From: Paenibacillus phytorum
GTDB taxonomy: Bacteria > Bacillota > Bacilli > Paenibacillales > NBRC-103111
Reading direction: 5' to 3'
Assembly (NCBI RefSeq): GCF_013141715.1
Contig: NZ_WHOA01000218.1
Location: forward strand, 1-54,039
DNA: 54,039 nt
Shown in pieces: positions 16,537 through 24,651 of the stretch (its first letter is position 1; every line of letters begins with the position of its first letter). A model generated the notes under the pieces. That model did not search any database and was not told the DNA's origin. It saw only the letters and a list, made by a program, of their open reading frames with translations. Both the position numbers and the translations under genes were made by a program.

Positions 16537-16645
16537 GTCTTGCTCAATCATCATACACTGATTTCTGTAATCATGTATAATACAGATTAATGATATTGAG
16601 TATCTCATTTTCAGATATCTAAACCTAAATATACTGGAAGTCTAT

Positions 16646-16686
16646 ATGGATATTTAGTTGTTCAAAGTGTTTCTTACCACGGCACC
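16646..16686 (+). pseudogene. Relic of the 5' end of a second LysR gene, with early stop
   Basis: Matches 19868-19908 at the start of the intact LysR gene. ATG GAT ATT is followed by TAG where the intact copy has CAG, so translation ends after three residues. Homology stops around GGCACC. The region between this and the MFS relic keeps the regulatory block GAGTATCTCA and CAGATATCTAAACC. After 16690 I recognise nothing up to the terminator. Confidence 0.8.
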
Positions 16687-16771
16687 AGCCGTATAGGTTT
16701 GCCAAGAAAGCTAAGCTTCGAAAAAACATACACGGCCTCTAGACGGAAAAGAGATTGTTTCCATTTTGAAC

Positions 16772-16809
16772 AAAAAAGCAACTGATCCTACAAACTTAGG
16801 TTCAGTTGT
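16772..16809 (-). terminator. Terminator after SDR gene
   Basis: GCAACTGATCCTA paired with TAGGTTCAGTTGT (one mismatch), with a T-run on the minus strand, about 55 bp past the stop of the SDR gene at 16862. Confidence 0.75.
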
Positions 16810-16861
16810 TTTCAAGTTGATCATTTCAATGTTAAATGTAATTGTTAATGTAGTGTCACGC

Positions 16862-17833
16862 TCAGGTCCTGAACTTCACGCCAGTCATCTCCTCGCTGAC
16901 CAACCAAAGCCGCTCCGCAAAGCCAGGATCGATCGCCCAAGGAAGTACACCGGACATCACTTGACCAAGCCCCTGCAGTGCTTCGGCCGTAATGACCTCG
17001 GCAATATCGGCATCCATGCAATAAACGCCGCCTTTGCCCTCAAGCTGAGGACTCGTCGCACACCATACGCTAGTTGCAGCTCCCTGCTCAGTGGTCTTGA
17101 ATTCCCCACCTGCTGCGTTCTTCTCTTCATATGACATATAACGAACCAAATCAGTCATGATTCTGCCAGGATGGACTGAAAAGGCGTGCACGCCGTACGC
17201 ATTGCCTAAGCGGTCCATCTCGACAGCAAATAGCGCATTGGCAGATTTAGACTGTCCATAGGCCTTCCATTTGTTATACTCCTGACGTTCGAAGTTTGGA
17301 TCTTCAAAATCAACGCCTCCGAAGCGGATACCGGTTGAGGAGACGGAGACAACTCGCGCATCTCCTGCTTGTTTCAAAGACGGCCAGAGCCGAGCCGTCA
17401 ACTGGAAGTGTCCCAAGTGATTGGTCGCGAACTGGGATTCATAGCCGCGTGCATCGCGCACCAGCGGAGGAGCCATGATGCCTGCATTATTAATGAGCAT
17501 ATCCAACTGCCGGCCAGTGTTCAGAAACCGCTGCGCGAATGCATCGATGGAATCGGGGTCAATAAGATCCAGCTCCTCCAGCACCACTCTCGGGATATCA
17601 GCAATCAAAGCGCGGGCTTTCTCCATCGTACGCGCGGGTACAATTACCGTCGCACCTGCTTCCGCCAGAGCGCGGGTTGTCTCAAGTCCGACGCCGGAGT
17701 ACCCGCCGGTCACGATGGCGATCTTGCCGCTTAGGTCACGTCCGGCTAGCACTTCCCGCGCTGTTGTTTGCGGCCCGAAACCCGATGGGATCGGTGCTTG
17801 AGGTGTAATCTTATATGTGTTATCTGTATGCAT
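16862..17833 (-). CDS. SDR family oxidoreductase (retinol-dehydrogenase-like)
   Basis: 323 residues, longer classical SDR. Cofactor loop TGGYSGVG at about 42-49, NNAGIM near 115, catalytic Ser in VVSVSSTG and intact YxxxK as YGQSK. Substrate probably a hydrophobic alcohol/ketone. Translated 3 bp after the MerR gene stop, hence an operon controlled by that regulator. Unlike the two Tyr-less SDRs nearby it has a full catalytic set. Confidence 0.93.
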   Translation of the reverse strand: MHTDNTYKITPQAPIPSGFGPQTTAREVLAGRDLSGKIAIVTGGYSGVGLETTRALAEAGATVIVPARTMEKARALIADIPRVVLEELDLIDPDSIDAFAQRFLNTGRQLDMLINNAGIMAPPLVRDARGYESQFATNHLGHFQLTARLWPSLKQAGDARVVSVSSTGIRFGGVDFEDPNFERQEYNKWKAYGQSKSANALFAVEMDRLGNAYGVHAFSVHPGRIMTDLVRYMSYEEKNAAGGEFKTTEQGAATSVWCATSPQLEGKGGVYCMDADIAEVITAEALQGLGQVMSGVLPWAIDPGFAERLWLVSEEMTGVKFRT

Positions 17834-17836
17834 AGT

Positions 17837-18217
17837 TCATTCTCCTCCTAAACCTGAACGCTTCATCAGGTCCTTAAAGTGGTCTAGCTTGTAATTCATC
17901 ATTTCCAATGTAGTGTGCATTTCCGCCATCTGCGACTCAATTTTGAGTTTGTGCTCATTAAGTACGCTGTAGCAACTCTCGTAATTTCGAGCGGATGCCA
18001 GGGTCATATACCGTTCAATTTCCTTCAGCGGCATATTGGTTCGTTTTAGATGGGTAATGAACACGAAACGGTCGAGATGGAGCTTGTCGTATTCCTTCTG
18101 CCCGTTTTCCTTACGCTTCACTGGCGGCAGCAGCCCGATTTTCTCATAATAACGTATCGTATCATAACTGAGACCGGTTCTTTTGGAAATTTCTGCGATT
18201 GAAAATGTAGACTCCAT
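17837..18217 (-). CDS. MerR family regulator
   Basis: 126 residues. Winged helix at 1-70: FSIAEISKRTGLSYDTIRYYEKIGLLP, then the second arm KEIERYM; a coiled-coil dimerisation helix follows (HKLKIESQMAEMHTTLEMM). No Cys cluster, so not a metal sensor; the type is seen with aldehyde/electrophile-responsive SDR and reductase genes (AdhR-like). Start ATG 18217 next to GGGAGGAGGGAGGG. Its promoter has the MerR-typical 19-bp spacer. Operon with the SDR downstream. Confidence 0.92.
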   Translation of the reverse strand: MESTFSIAEISKRTGLSYDTIRYYEKIGLLPPVKRKENGQKEYDKLHLDRFVFITHLKRTNMPLKEIERYMTLASARNYESCYSVLNEHKLKIESQMAEMHTTLEMMNYKLDHFKDLMKRSGLGGE

Positions 18218-18275
18218 CCCTCTCCCTCCTCCCAGCTTATTGATTATGCGACTAAGCTTGTTCGATTTCATTTGT

Positions 18276-18306
18276 ATCGTAAGGTATGGAGTTTACTCCA
18301 TGTCAA
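18276..18306 (-). promoter_or_regulatory. MerR-type promoter with 19-bp spacer and operator
   Basis: Minus strand -35 TTGACA (18301-18306), -10 TACGAT (18276-18281), spacer exactly 19 bp containing ATGGAGT-AA-ACTCCAT (18286-18301), a perfect 7-bp inverted repeat. This is the architecture activated by MerR proteins through DNA twisting. Confidence 0.85.
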
Positions 18307-18399
18307 GCGATTTTCTTCAGCCTCACCATCATATAATGGTCTGTTTTGAGTTATTGTAGGTAGATCCACACGATTCGACTCAATCCCCTAAATGTGAAA

Positions 18400-18429
18400 A
18401 GTGAATGTTCACAAAAATGAACATTCACT
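18400..18429. promoter_or_regulatory. Orphan double palindrome (TGAATGTTCA / TGAACATTCA)
   Basis: Perfect 12-bp inverted repeat AGTGAATGTTCA / TGAACATTCACT with a 6-nt spacer; each arm is itself a TGAA-N2-TTCA palindrome, a common TetR-operator form. No gene starts next to it now. It lies between the MerR promoter and the tautomerase relic; it may instead act as a hairpin. Confidence 0.55.
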
Positions 18430-18491
18430 AACGAACTCTATTTACTACTATACTCATAACCTTTATAGCCATTGCTTTCGAGAAACCAACC

Positions 18492-18593
18492 TTATTTGCC
18501 TTCTTCACGGCGCTTCGTTACTGTCTCGCTGCCGATTCCCCAATTATCCGTGTTCACCTCATCGGTAATGACTACAGTTGTTTGAACTGCCTC
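18492..18593 (-). pseudogene. C-terminal relic of a 4-oxalocrotonate tautomerase
   Basis: Reads EAVQTTVVITDEVNTDNWGI and then GSETVTKRREEGK and stop, colinear with residues 44-78 of the intact tautomerase at 11211 (EATFVVIEEVDTENWGWGG). The N-terminal half with catalytic Pro is missing. It is joined directly to the 3' end of the MFS gene, whose last codons run through it in another frame, marking a deletion junction near 18595. Confidence 0.8.
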
Positions 18594-19735
18594 CTGTCGG
18601 AACGGCCGATACCCAGCGGCAAGCTAAGCGCCCCCAAGAAGACTATGAAAGCCGCTCCGATTAAAGCAGTGAGGTAGTTGCCATTTCCTGAGATCAGAAG
18701 ACCTGCAATGAGCGGTCCGATCATTTGTCCCAAGCCAAAGAAGGTGGTCAGCAATCCTATAATCTTTCGGTTGTTCTGCGGATATAAATCCTTGGCAAAC
18801 GAGATGGACAGCGTCGTTATCCCCATAAAGGTTATGCCGAACAGAAGGGCGCCAGCGAATACGGCGGTTGAAGAAGGAATAAGAGCCGGAATCGCAATGC
18901 CTATGGATTGCAGCAGCATGGAGACGGTCAATGACCACTTTTTTCCCCATCGGGAGGCAAGTATAGACCAACCGACACACGAAGGCGCCGCGGCAATACC
19001 AACCAGCATCCAACTGAGTGATGCAATATTTGGGATGCTCGAAACCGTTTTGGCGAAAGCTACAAGATAGGTCCCGGTAACAATGTAGCCCAAGCCTTCC
19101 AAGCCATAGGCAATCATTAAACATATCAAGACCCGTCGAACGGTCGAAGGGTGATGGTCATGAGGAGAGCTTAACGTCTTCGTATCGGTATGCCTGTCCC
19201 GTAACGAAGACCAGGCTGCCAGACCTAAGATCAGACTGATCATGCCCAGTCCCTTCCATACTTCGATCCAATCGCCGTTTCGGGCAAGCAGCGGAACCGA
19301 AAGTCCGGTCAGCAGGATGCCCGCTCCCACACCTCCGTAGAATATTCCGGCTTGGAGTGCCGTTAAACGATCCAGTACGATGCTGGATGCGATAACTAAC
19401 ACGACCGCGCTGGCTAAGCCCGACAAAAACCGGAGCACGAGCCAGGCCTCGAGGTTATGGAATTCACCCATTCCCCATGTGGTCGCAATACTAACGATTA
19501 ACCCGGCGAACAGCAGCATGGATCGGCTTTTAAATTGGACCAGCGTCAGGACTAACGCGCCGATCAAATACCCCAAATAATTACTCGAAGCCAGATAGCC
19601 TGCACCCGCGGCAGAGAACAGATGGTGATCCATCATCATCGGGAGGATAGGAGTAAAGGCGAACCTTCCGATTCCCATAGCAACCATCAGTGCCGCTATG
19701 CCTCCAAGTAAAACGATCAACTTCCTTCTCCCCAT
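18572..19735 (-). CDS. MFS transporter, YbfB/YjiJ family
   Basis: 387 residues, 12 membrane helices. GIGRFAFTPILPMM in TM1 is the YbfB/YjiJ hallmark. Start at ATG 19735 after AGGAGG. The last few residues (RRQFKQL) are encoded by DNA of a truncated tautomerase gene, so the natural C-terminus has been replaced; the transmembrane core seems complete. Divergent from a LysR gene that probably controls it. Substrate unknown. Confidence 0.9.
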   Translation of the reverse strand: MGRRKLIVLLGGIAALMVAMGIGRFAFTPILPMMMDHHLFSAAGAGYLASSNYLGYLIGALVLTLVQFKSRSMLLFAGLIVSIATTWGMGEFHNLEAWLVLRFLSGLASAVVLVIASSIVLDRLTALQAGIFYGGVGAGILLTGLSVPLLARNGDWIEVWKGLGMISLILGLAAWSSLRDRHTDTKTLSSPHDHHPSTVRRVLICLMIAYGLEGLGYIVTGTYLVAFAKTVSSIPNIASLSWMLVGIAAAPSCVGWSILASRWGKKWSLTVSMLLQSIGIAIPALIPSSTAVFAGALLFGITFMGITTLSISFAKDLYPQNNRKIIGLLTTFFGLGQMIGPLIAGLLISGNGNYLTALIGAAFIVFLGALSLPLGIGRSDRRQFKQL

Positions 19736-19820
19736 ACGCTTTCCTCCTGTCTTTACCTTGGCCTGTTCATTCATCATACAATGATTCCTGTTATCATGTA
19801 TAATACAGAATAATGATGAT

Positions 19821-19845
19821 GAGTATCTCAATATCAGATATCTAA
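19821..19845. promoter_or_regulatory. LysR-type box between MFS and lysR
   Basis: GAGTATCTCA..TATCAGATATCT contains ATCT-N7-AGAT dyad symmetry, 23 bp upstream of lysR. The same block is kept in the decayed copy at 16599-16624 although the flanking genes have decayed, which supports its being the core regulatory site of the ancestral module. Confidence 0.5.
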
Positions 19846-19867
19846 ACCTAAATATACAGGAGGCTAT

Positions 19868-20737
19868 ATGGATATTCAGTTGCTCAAAGTGTTTTTTACC
19901 ACGGCGCACGAAGGTAGCATTTCTAAAGCGGCTAATAAATTAAACTTTGCCCAATCCAACGTTACCCATAAGATTCAACAGCTGGAGGCCGATTTGCAGA
20001 CACAGCTTTTTTACCGCCATAATCGGGGCATTACGCTTACCCCTTCCGGTCAAATCCTAGTTTCCTATGCGGAGAAAATATTGCATGTCATTCAGGAAGC
20101 CAGACTGGCCGTCGGAGACTCCTCCGTTCCCGCAGGACCGCTTCATATAGGGTCTTTGGAAACAACAGCCGCCGTTCGTCTGCCTAAACTGCTTATCAAA
20201 TATCATACCGACTATCCAACAGTCGACTTCTCTTTAATCACCGGTCCTACCGAGAAGCACATTCATGCCGTTCTTCATTATGAGCTGAACGGGGCATTCG
20301 TGGCCGGTCCCGTGGAGCATCCCGATTTGGTTCAGGAAAACGTCATTGATGAGGAGCTGGTACTTGTCACCTCGATCTCCCATCCGTACGTTAATTCCAT
20401 CCATGATGTGCAGCTGTCTACGCTTCTCGTATTCCACAGCGGCTGCTCCTACCGGGTAAAATTAAATCAGCTGCTCCATGAAGAAGGCATAGTGCCCGTT
20501 AAGCTGATGGAATTCGGATCGATTGAAACGATAATCGGCTGTGTCGGCGCTGGCCTTGGCATTTCTCTTCTGCCGCGTTCTATCATAGCCGAGTCGGAAC
20601 AGCAAGGCCGAATCCGCTGCCATGCGATCCCCGGCAAGCATACCATTGTCACAACTGTGTTCATCAGACGCAAAGACGCTTTAATCACGCCCGCATTGTC
20701 AGCCTTCTTATCAGAGATGCGAGCCCATTTTAGCTAA
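19868..20737 (+). CDS. LysR family regulator, divergent from MFS
   Basis: 289 residues. N-terminal winged HTH: MDIQLLKVFFTTAHEGSISK, ANKLNFAQSNVTHKIQQLE, TPSGQ. The co-inducer domain begins near 90 (GPLHIGSLETTAAVRLP) as in the CzcR/CysB-like group. Start ATG 19868 behind ACAGGAGG. Divergent placement predicts control of the MFS gene and formerly of the tautomerase next to it. Confidence 0.93.
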   Translation: MDIQLLKVFFTTAHEGSISKAANKLNFAQSNVTHKIQQLEADLQTQLFYRHNRGITLTPSGQILVSYAEKILHVIQEARLAVGDSSVPAGPLHIGSLETTAAVRLPKLLIKYHTDYPTVDFSLITGPTEKHIHAVLHYELNGAFVAGPVEHPDLVQENVIDEELVLVTSISHPYVNSIHDVQLSTLLVFHSGCSYRVKLNQLLHEEGIVPVKLMEFGSIETIIGCVGAGLGISLLPRSIIAESEQQGRIRCHAIPGKHTIVTTVFIRRKDALITPALSAFLSEMRAHFS

Positions 20738-20819
20738 GGTACTGGAATTGAGCTTATCTATGATTTGGCTTCATACTCAGTTTTTTAATCTACTTAAGTA
20801 CATTGCTTGCACCTGTATA

Positions 20820-21072
20820 CATGTAGTTAAGCAAGATGCATGGATAACGATTTTTCCTGCGGTCTTGATCGGGTCATTAAACATTTGGGTGATGTCAAAA
20901 TTGTCGAATCGTCACCCGGGTCTGACGATTATACAGTACAGTTCACAAATCATTGGCAAATGGCCAGGAAAATACCGCTTTCCTCATGAGAACTCCTTTT
21001 ATCATTGTCAGTTTAACGTTGGCACTATTTTATTATTTTGGGGTGGCTTCTTCCTTATTTGAATCAACCTAA
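20820..21072 (+). pseudogene. Decayed spore germination permease (GerAB family)
   Basis: One frame reads KQDAWITIFPAVLIGS, LSNRHPGLTIIQYSSQIIG and KWPGK, the QDAWI...LS.R.P..T..EY...I.GKW.GK signature of GerAB/GerKB proteins after TM1. The next homologous piece, MRTPFIIVSLTLALFYYFGV (20986-21072), is in another frame and matches a later helix. Everything else of the usual about 365 residues is missing. Relic with deletion and frameshift. The remainder of 20738-21142 shows nothing else. Confidence 0.75.
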
Positions 21073-21142
21073 GTAACCAACCAAAGTTTCGTTCATCGCA
21101 TTTAGCGGTCAAATCTTGAATAATAAGTATTTGACAGATCTC

Positions 21143-21205
21143 AAATAAAAAGGCAGCGGCAGACTCGGACGTGAAATTAAAGTCCTAAACTGACGCTGCC
21201 TTTAT
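21143..21205. terminator. Bidirectional two-tier hairpin terminator (repeat family A)
   Basis: Outer stem AAGGCAGCG / CGCTGCCTT, inner stem GGAC/GTCC around GTGAAATTAAA. Shares CAGCGGCAG, GGACGTGAAA and AAAGTCCTA with the element at 6540-6595 (opposite strand). About 100 bp past the ROK gene stop. Confidence 0.8.
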
Positions 21206-21308
21206 TCAACTATGCAGTAACTAATACGCCCAGCCCTATACTTTTTTCACCGGATAGGCTTTAAATGCATTCCCCATAACTTCTTACTTTTATATACACT
21301 TGTTTACT

Positions 21309-22205
21309 TTATCCTTCCATCGATAAAAACACCCGTTTGGCTGCTCCAATCGCCCCCGCCAGATTGCCAAGTTCCGCCGATTTTACCTCGATGCCAAGCT
21401 GTAACTGCTTCACTTTGGTCGTGAGCAATCCCCACCAGTACTCCCGAGAATCGACAAGTCCGCCGCCGATTATAATCGCTTGCGGATTTAGGCTATGATG
21501 AATGTTATTGATGACGATCACCAAATCGTCCAAAAAACGATCGACCATGCCTACGAGTTGCGGTTGCCCTTTTATAAAATCTTGCAGTACCTCCACGCCC
21601 GTCATATATGGAAATTCGGTGACCTCTCGCGCAGCTGCTACAAAAGCAGTACCGGACACATACTGTTCCATACATCCGTATTGACCGCAATTACAAAGCC
21701 GCCCTCGCGGGACCAGAACAACATGCCCCCATTCGCCGCCGTTCCATAGCGCTCCACGGATAAGTTCACCGCGCACCATATTGGCGCCTCCAACCCCGGT
21801 GCCTAGCGTTAACATCGTCAAATCCCGGTATGGTTTGCCAGCACCAAGCCACGCTTCACCAATCAATGCCGTATTCGCATCGTTATCAATGAAAACAGAC
21901 CGGCCATATTCAGACTCAAGCAACGGTTTCATATTCACACCCTGCCAGCCCGGCAAATTATTTGTCGCATATACGATGTCCCCGGTTTCCGTATTGACTC
22001 TTCCGGCCGTGCCGATTCCGATGCCGAGCACATCATTCTGCGAAGCCAGAAGATCCGCAATGACAGATCCCATGTTGCTTAGAATATGCTCTCTTCCTAG
22101 TTCAGCGGTAGTCGGAATCTTGGCTTTCTTCAATATTTGACCTTGGTCGTTGATGACGATTCCTTTTATCGAAGTACCTCCGATATCGATACCAATCGCA
22201 TTCAT
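21309..22205 (-). CDS. ROK family sugar kinase (N-acetylmannosamine kinase-like)
   Basis: 298 residues. ATP loop GIDIGGTSIKG, catalytic Asp in IDNDANTAL, sugar-binding GEWGH (ExGH), and the ROK zinc motif CNCGQYGCME. Lying 5 bp after nanE, it most likely phosphorylates ManNAc to ManNAc-6-P, the epimerase substrate; a glucokinase or other hexosamine kinase role remains possible. Last gene of the long operon starting with the binding protein at 30020. Confidence 0.92.
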   Translation of the reverse strand: MNAIGIDIGGTSIKGIVINDQGQILKKAKIPTTAELGREHILSNMGSVIADLLASQNDVLGIGIGTAGRVNTETGDIVYATNNLPGWQGVNMKPLLESEYGRSVFIDNDANTALIGEAWLGAGKPYRDLTMLTLGTGVGGANMVRGELIRGALWNGGEWGHVVLVPRGRLCNCGQYGCMEQYVSGTAFVAAAREVTEFPYMTGVEVLQDFIKGQPQLVGMVDRFLDDLVIVINNIHHSLNPQAIIIGGGLVDSREYWWGLLTTKVKQLQLGIEVKSAELGNLAGAIGAAKRVFLSMEG

Positions 22206-22210
22206 CTGCC

Positions 22211-22909
22211 TTACAACCTTTCATTGTCCGATTTTATTTGGCTGGATATCGCTTGAACAAATCTCTCGGTAATATGCTGGGGGCGCGTGATCGCACTTCC
22301 GATAACAACGAATTGTGCTCCGGCTTCCAAAGCGCGGTTGACTTCCTCGGCTGTAAAATACTTTCCTTCTGCAACAACTGGAACACGAACGACGCTTGCC
22401 AGTCGAGCGACCAATTCGATATCGGGGTTGCTGGATTGCGTGCTATATGGCGTATAGCCCGAAAGTGTTGTCGAAATATAATCCACCCCTAATTCAGCTG
22501 CGAATAGACCTTCCTCTTCATTCGAAATATCGGCCATAATCGGGATGTTGATCCTCTTGAGCTCCTGAACCGTTTGCGCTAACGTTCTTCCGTCAGGGCG
22601 CATCCGATTTGTTCCATCAATGGCAACGATATCAGCCCCAGCCGCATATACAGCCAAAGCGTCCTTAAGAGTCGGCGTAATATACACGTCGTTGTCTTCA
22701 ATGTTCCTTTTATGCAGCCCGATAATTGGCACTTGAATAGACTGTTTCATGACAAATATATCGGCAATTCCATTCGCGCGAATCCCGATGGCTCCGCCTA
22801 ATTCAGCCCCTTTGGCCATTTCCGCCATATAATGCGGACCATACAAGGGCTCACCCATATAGGCCTGACATGAGACAACGATCCCTCTTTCAGTAATTAA
22901 TTTTCTCAT
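22211..22909 (-). CDS. nanE: N-acetylmannosamine-6-phosphate 2-epimerase
   Basis: 232 residues, (beta/alpha)8 NanE family. Characteristic segments: GIVVSCQAYMGEPL, IGIRANGIADI, ADIVAIDGTNRMRP, MADISNEEEG and VVAEGKYFTAEE. Converts ManNAc-6-P to GlcNAc-6-P for entry into amino-sugar catabolism. No nanA lyase or nagA/nagB are nearby, so ManNAc itself or a glycan giving it, not sialic acid, is the likely input. Confidence 0.95.
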   Translation of the reverse strand: MRKLITERGIVVSCQAYMGEPLYGPHYMAEMAKGAELGGAIGIRANGIADIFVMKQSIQVPIIGLHKRNIEDNDVYITPTLKDALAVYAAGADIVAIDGTNRMRPDGRTLAQTVQELKRINIPIMADISNEEEGLFAAELGVDYISTTLSGYTPYSTQSSNPDIELVARLASVVRVPVVAEGKYFTAEEVNRALEAGAQFVVIGSAITRPQHITERFVQAISSQIKSDNERL

Positions 22910-22942
22910 CCCATTTAACTCCTAACTTACAATCGAATGTTC

Positions 22943-24613
22943 CTATATTTTCAACCGCTGCATTCTGAATTCTTGAGGCGTCGTTTCATTCTGCTTCTTG
23001 AAGAAACGGATGAAGGCCAGTGCAGAGTTGTAGCCGAGTTCGGCGGCGATTTCGTTCACTTTCATGGCGCTGCCAATGAGCAGCTCCTTCGCTTTCAAAT
23101 TCCGATAATCGATGATGTATTCAGATAACCCGATACCGGTCATTTGCTTATACAGTCTGGAAAAATACGATGGATTCAATCCGACGTGGTCCGCGATTGC
23201 ATTAAGAGAAATATCCGTGGAAATGTGTGCTTCGATGTATCGATGCGCTTTTTGCACAACTTCAGCGGGAAGCATCGCGCCTTGGACTGCGTTCCAGTCG
23301 AACAGGCAATCCGCCGTTTGCATAAAATATTGCCTTAAGAAAAGCCAGGAGTTCTTATCGCCGTACTGGAACAGCGGAGCCAAATCATGAACCTCGTTTA
23401 AATATGCGCGCAACTCTGAGCTTTTATTGATGTATGCCAGAAATACGGCGGCCATGGAGTGATAAAGCTCCTTTTTCCGCTCGTACGGGCAGTTTTCCTC
23501 GCCCCAAATCTCCGTCAATTCCAGATAAAGTTTGTAAAATTCTTCACGGTGGCAGTTCTCCAGGGATTTGGTGAGAAGCTGCACGCGGGTATAATGGAAA
23601 AAATCGTTCTGCCTATCTGCTGCCGTGCCTTCCTCCGCCCGTCTGATGTCGGAATCGCTCAAAATAACCTCGTTGGACAATCCCATTCCGTATACGAAAC
23701 CATATTTCAAACTATGAAACCTTTCGAAAACACCACTCCATGCCGTATGCTCACTGCTTAGAATAAAAGAGACTGGCAGCTGCAGCAGCTTCTTGCACGT
23801 ATGCTGAATCTTCTCGAGCATGCCGCTTACATATGTGGATGTTTGTTTCCACAGCAAGTCGGATGAAACCTTTTGCGTTGGCGCATCGTTCACGCCTAAT
23901 GGTTGGATGAACCATACGATTTTGGACTGGTCGTACACATAGGAATAACTTCGCACGTATGGCGACAAAAACTCCTCGGTAACATTTTGCACGGCGTAAA
24001 TAAGCAGCGCTTTATCCGGAGCCGTTATCATGTCCTTCCAATCATCGACCCGTCCAAGCAGCAAAATAATCGGCATGTCCGCCCGCAGCGGCATATCGAT
24101 ATCTTTGAAGTGATTCTCTAATTGGCTTTTAGTTACAGATTTGCCCTGAAGAAGTCCAGAAATGTAATCTTTCTGCAGCGATGGCAGCGCCAACCGCATC
24201 CGGTTATTCGCTCTTTCAAACATTCGCAGCTGATCGTATTCCTCTTCGAACTTTTCGATCGCCCGTTCAACCGAACGGATGATTTTCTCATCGCTTTCGA
24301 TCTTCAATATATATTCGAAGCTGCCGTATTTGACAGCGTTCTGCACATAATGGAAATCGTTATAGCCGGTTAAAAAAATGACTTTACAAGCCGGCCACTG
24401 TGCTTTAATTTCCTGCAGCAGCTCGATCCCTTCAAGACCGGGCATTCTAATATCGGAAATGACGATATCGACCCGGTTGTTCTGAAGTACCTCCAACGCC
24501 TCCTCGCCGGAATAAGCCTTCAGGATTTCGAGATCCAAATCCGATTGTTCAAAAAGCTCAATCAGGCCATCAACGATGATCGGAAGATCGTCGACGATAA
24601 GCAATCGGTACAT
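22943..24613 (-). CDS. YesN-type response regulator, AraC family
   Basis: 556 residues. N-terminal receiver: acidic DD near 9, phospho-acceptor in DIVISDIRMPG, conserved FLTGYNDF. Middle about 300 residues are a linker domain. C-terminal AraC DNA-binding domain from about 455: ISLNAIADHVGLNPSYFSRL and VNEIAAELGYNSALAFIRFF. Works with the YesM kinase encoded just upstream, activating the sugar transporter operon in which both are embedded. Confidence 0.94.
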   Translation of the reverse strand: MYRLLIVDDLPIIVDGLIELFEQSDLDLEILKAYSGEEALEVLQNNRVDIVISDIRMPGLEGIELLQEIKAQWPACKVIFLTGYNDFHYVQNAVKYGSFEYILKIESDEKIIRSVERAIEKFEEEYDQLRMFERANNRMRLALPSLQKDYISGLLQGKSVTKSQLENHFKDIDMPLRADMPIILLLGRVDDWKDMITAPDKALLIYAVQNVTEEFLSPYVRSYSYVYDQSKIVWFIQPLGVNDAPTQKVSSDLLWKQTSTYVSGMLEKIQHTCKKLLQLPVSFILSSEHTAWSGVFERFHSLKYGFVYGMGLSNEVILSDSDIRRAEEGTAADRQNDFFHYTRVQLLTKSLENCHREEFYKLYLELTEIWGEENCPYERKKELYHSMAAVFLAYINKSSELRAYLNEVHDLAPLFQYGDKNSWLFLRQYFMQTADCLFDWNAVQGAMLPAEVVQKAHRYIEAHISTDISLNAIADHVGLNPSYFSRLYKQMTGIGLSEYIIDYRNLKAKELLIGSAMKVNEIAAELGYNSALAFIRFFKKQNETTPQEFRMQRLKI

Positions 24614-24651
24614 ACATTCCCCTCCTCAAGCATTTCTGGAAGATCAGCTGC

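Noticed and set aside
16690..16771. Possible transposase end after the LysR relic
   Set aside because: No inverted repeats, target duplication or transposase motif could be seen.
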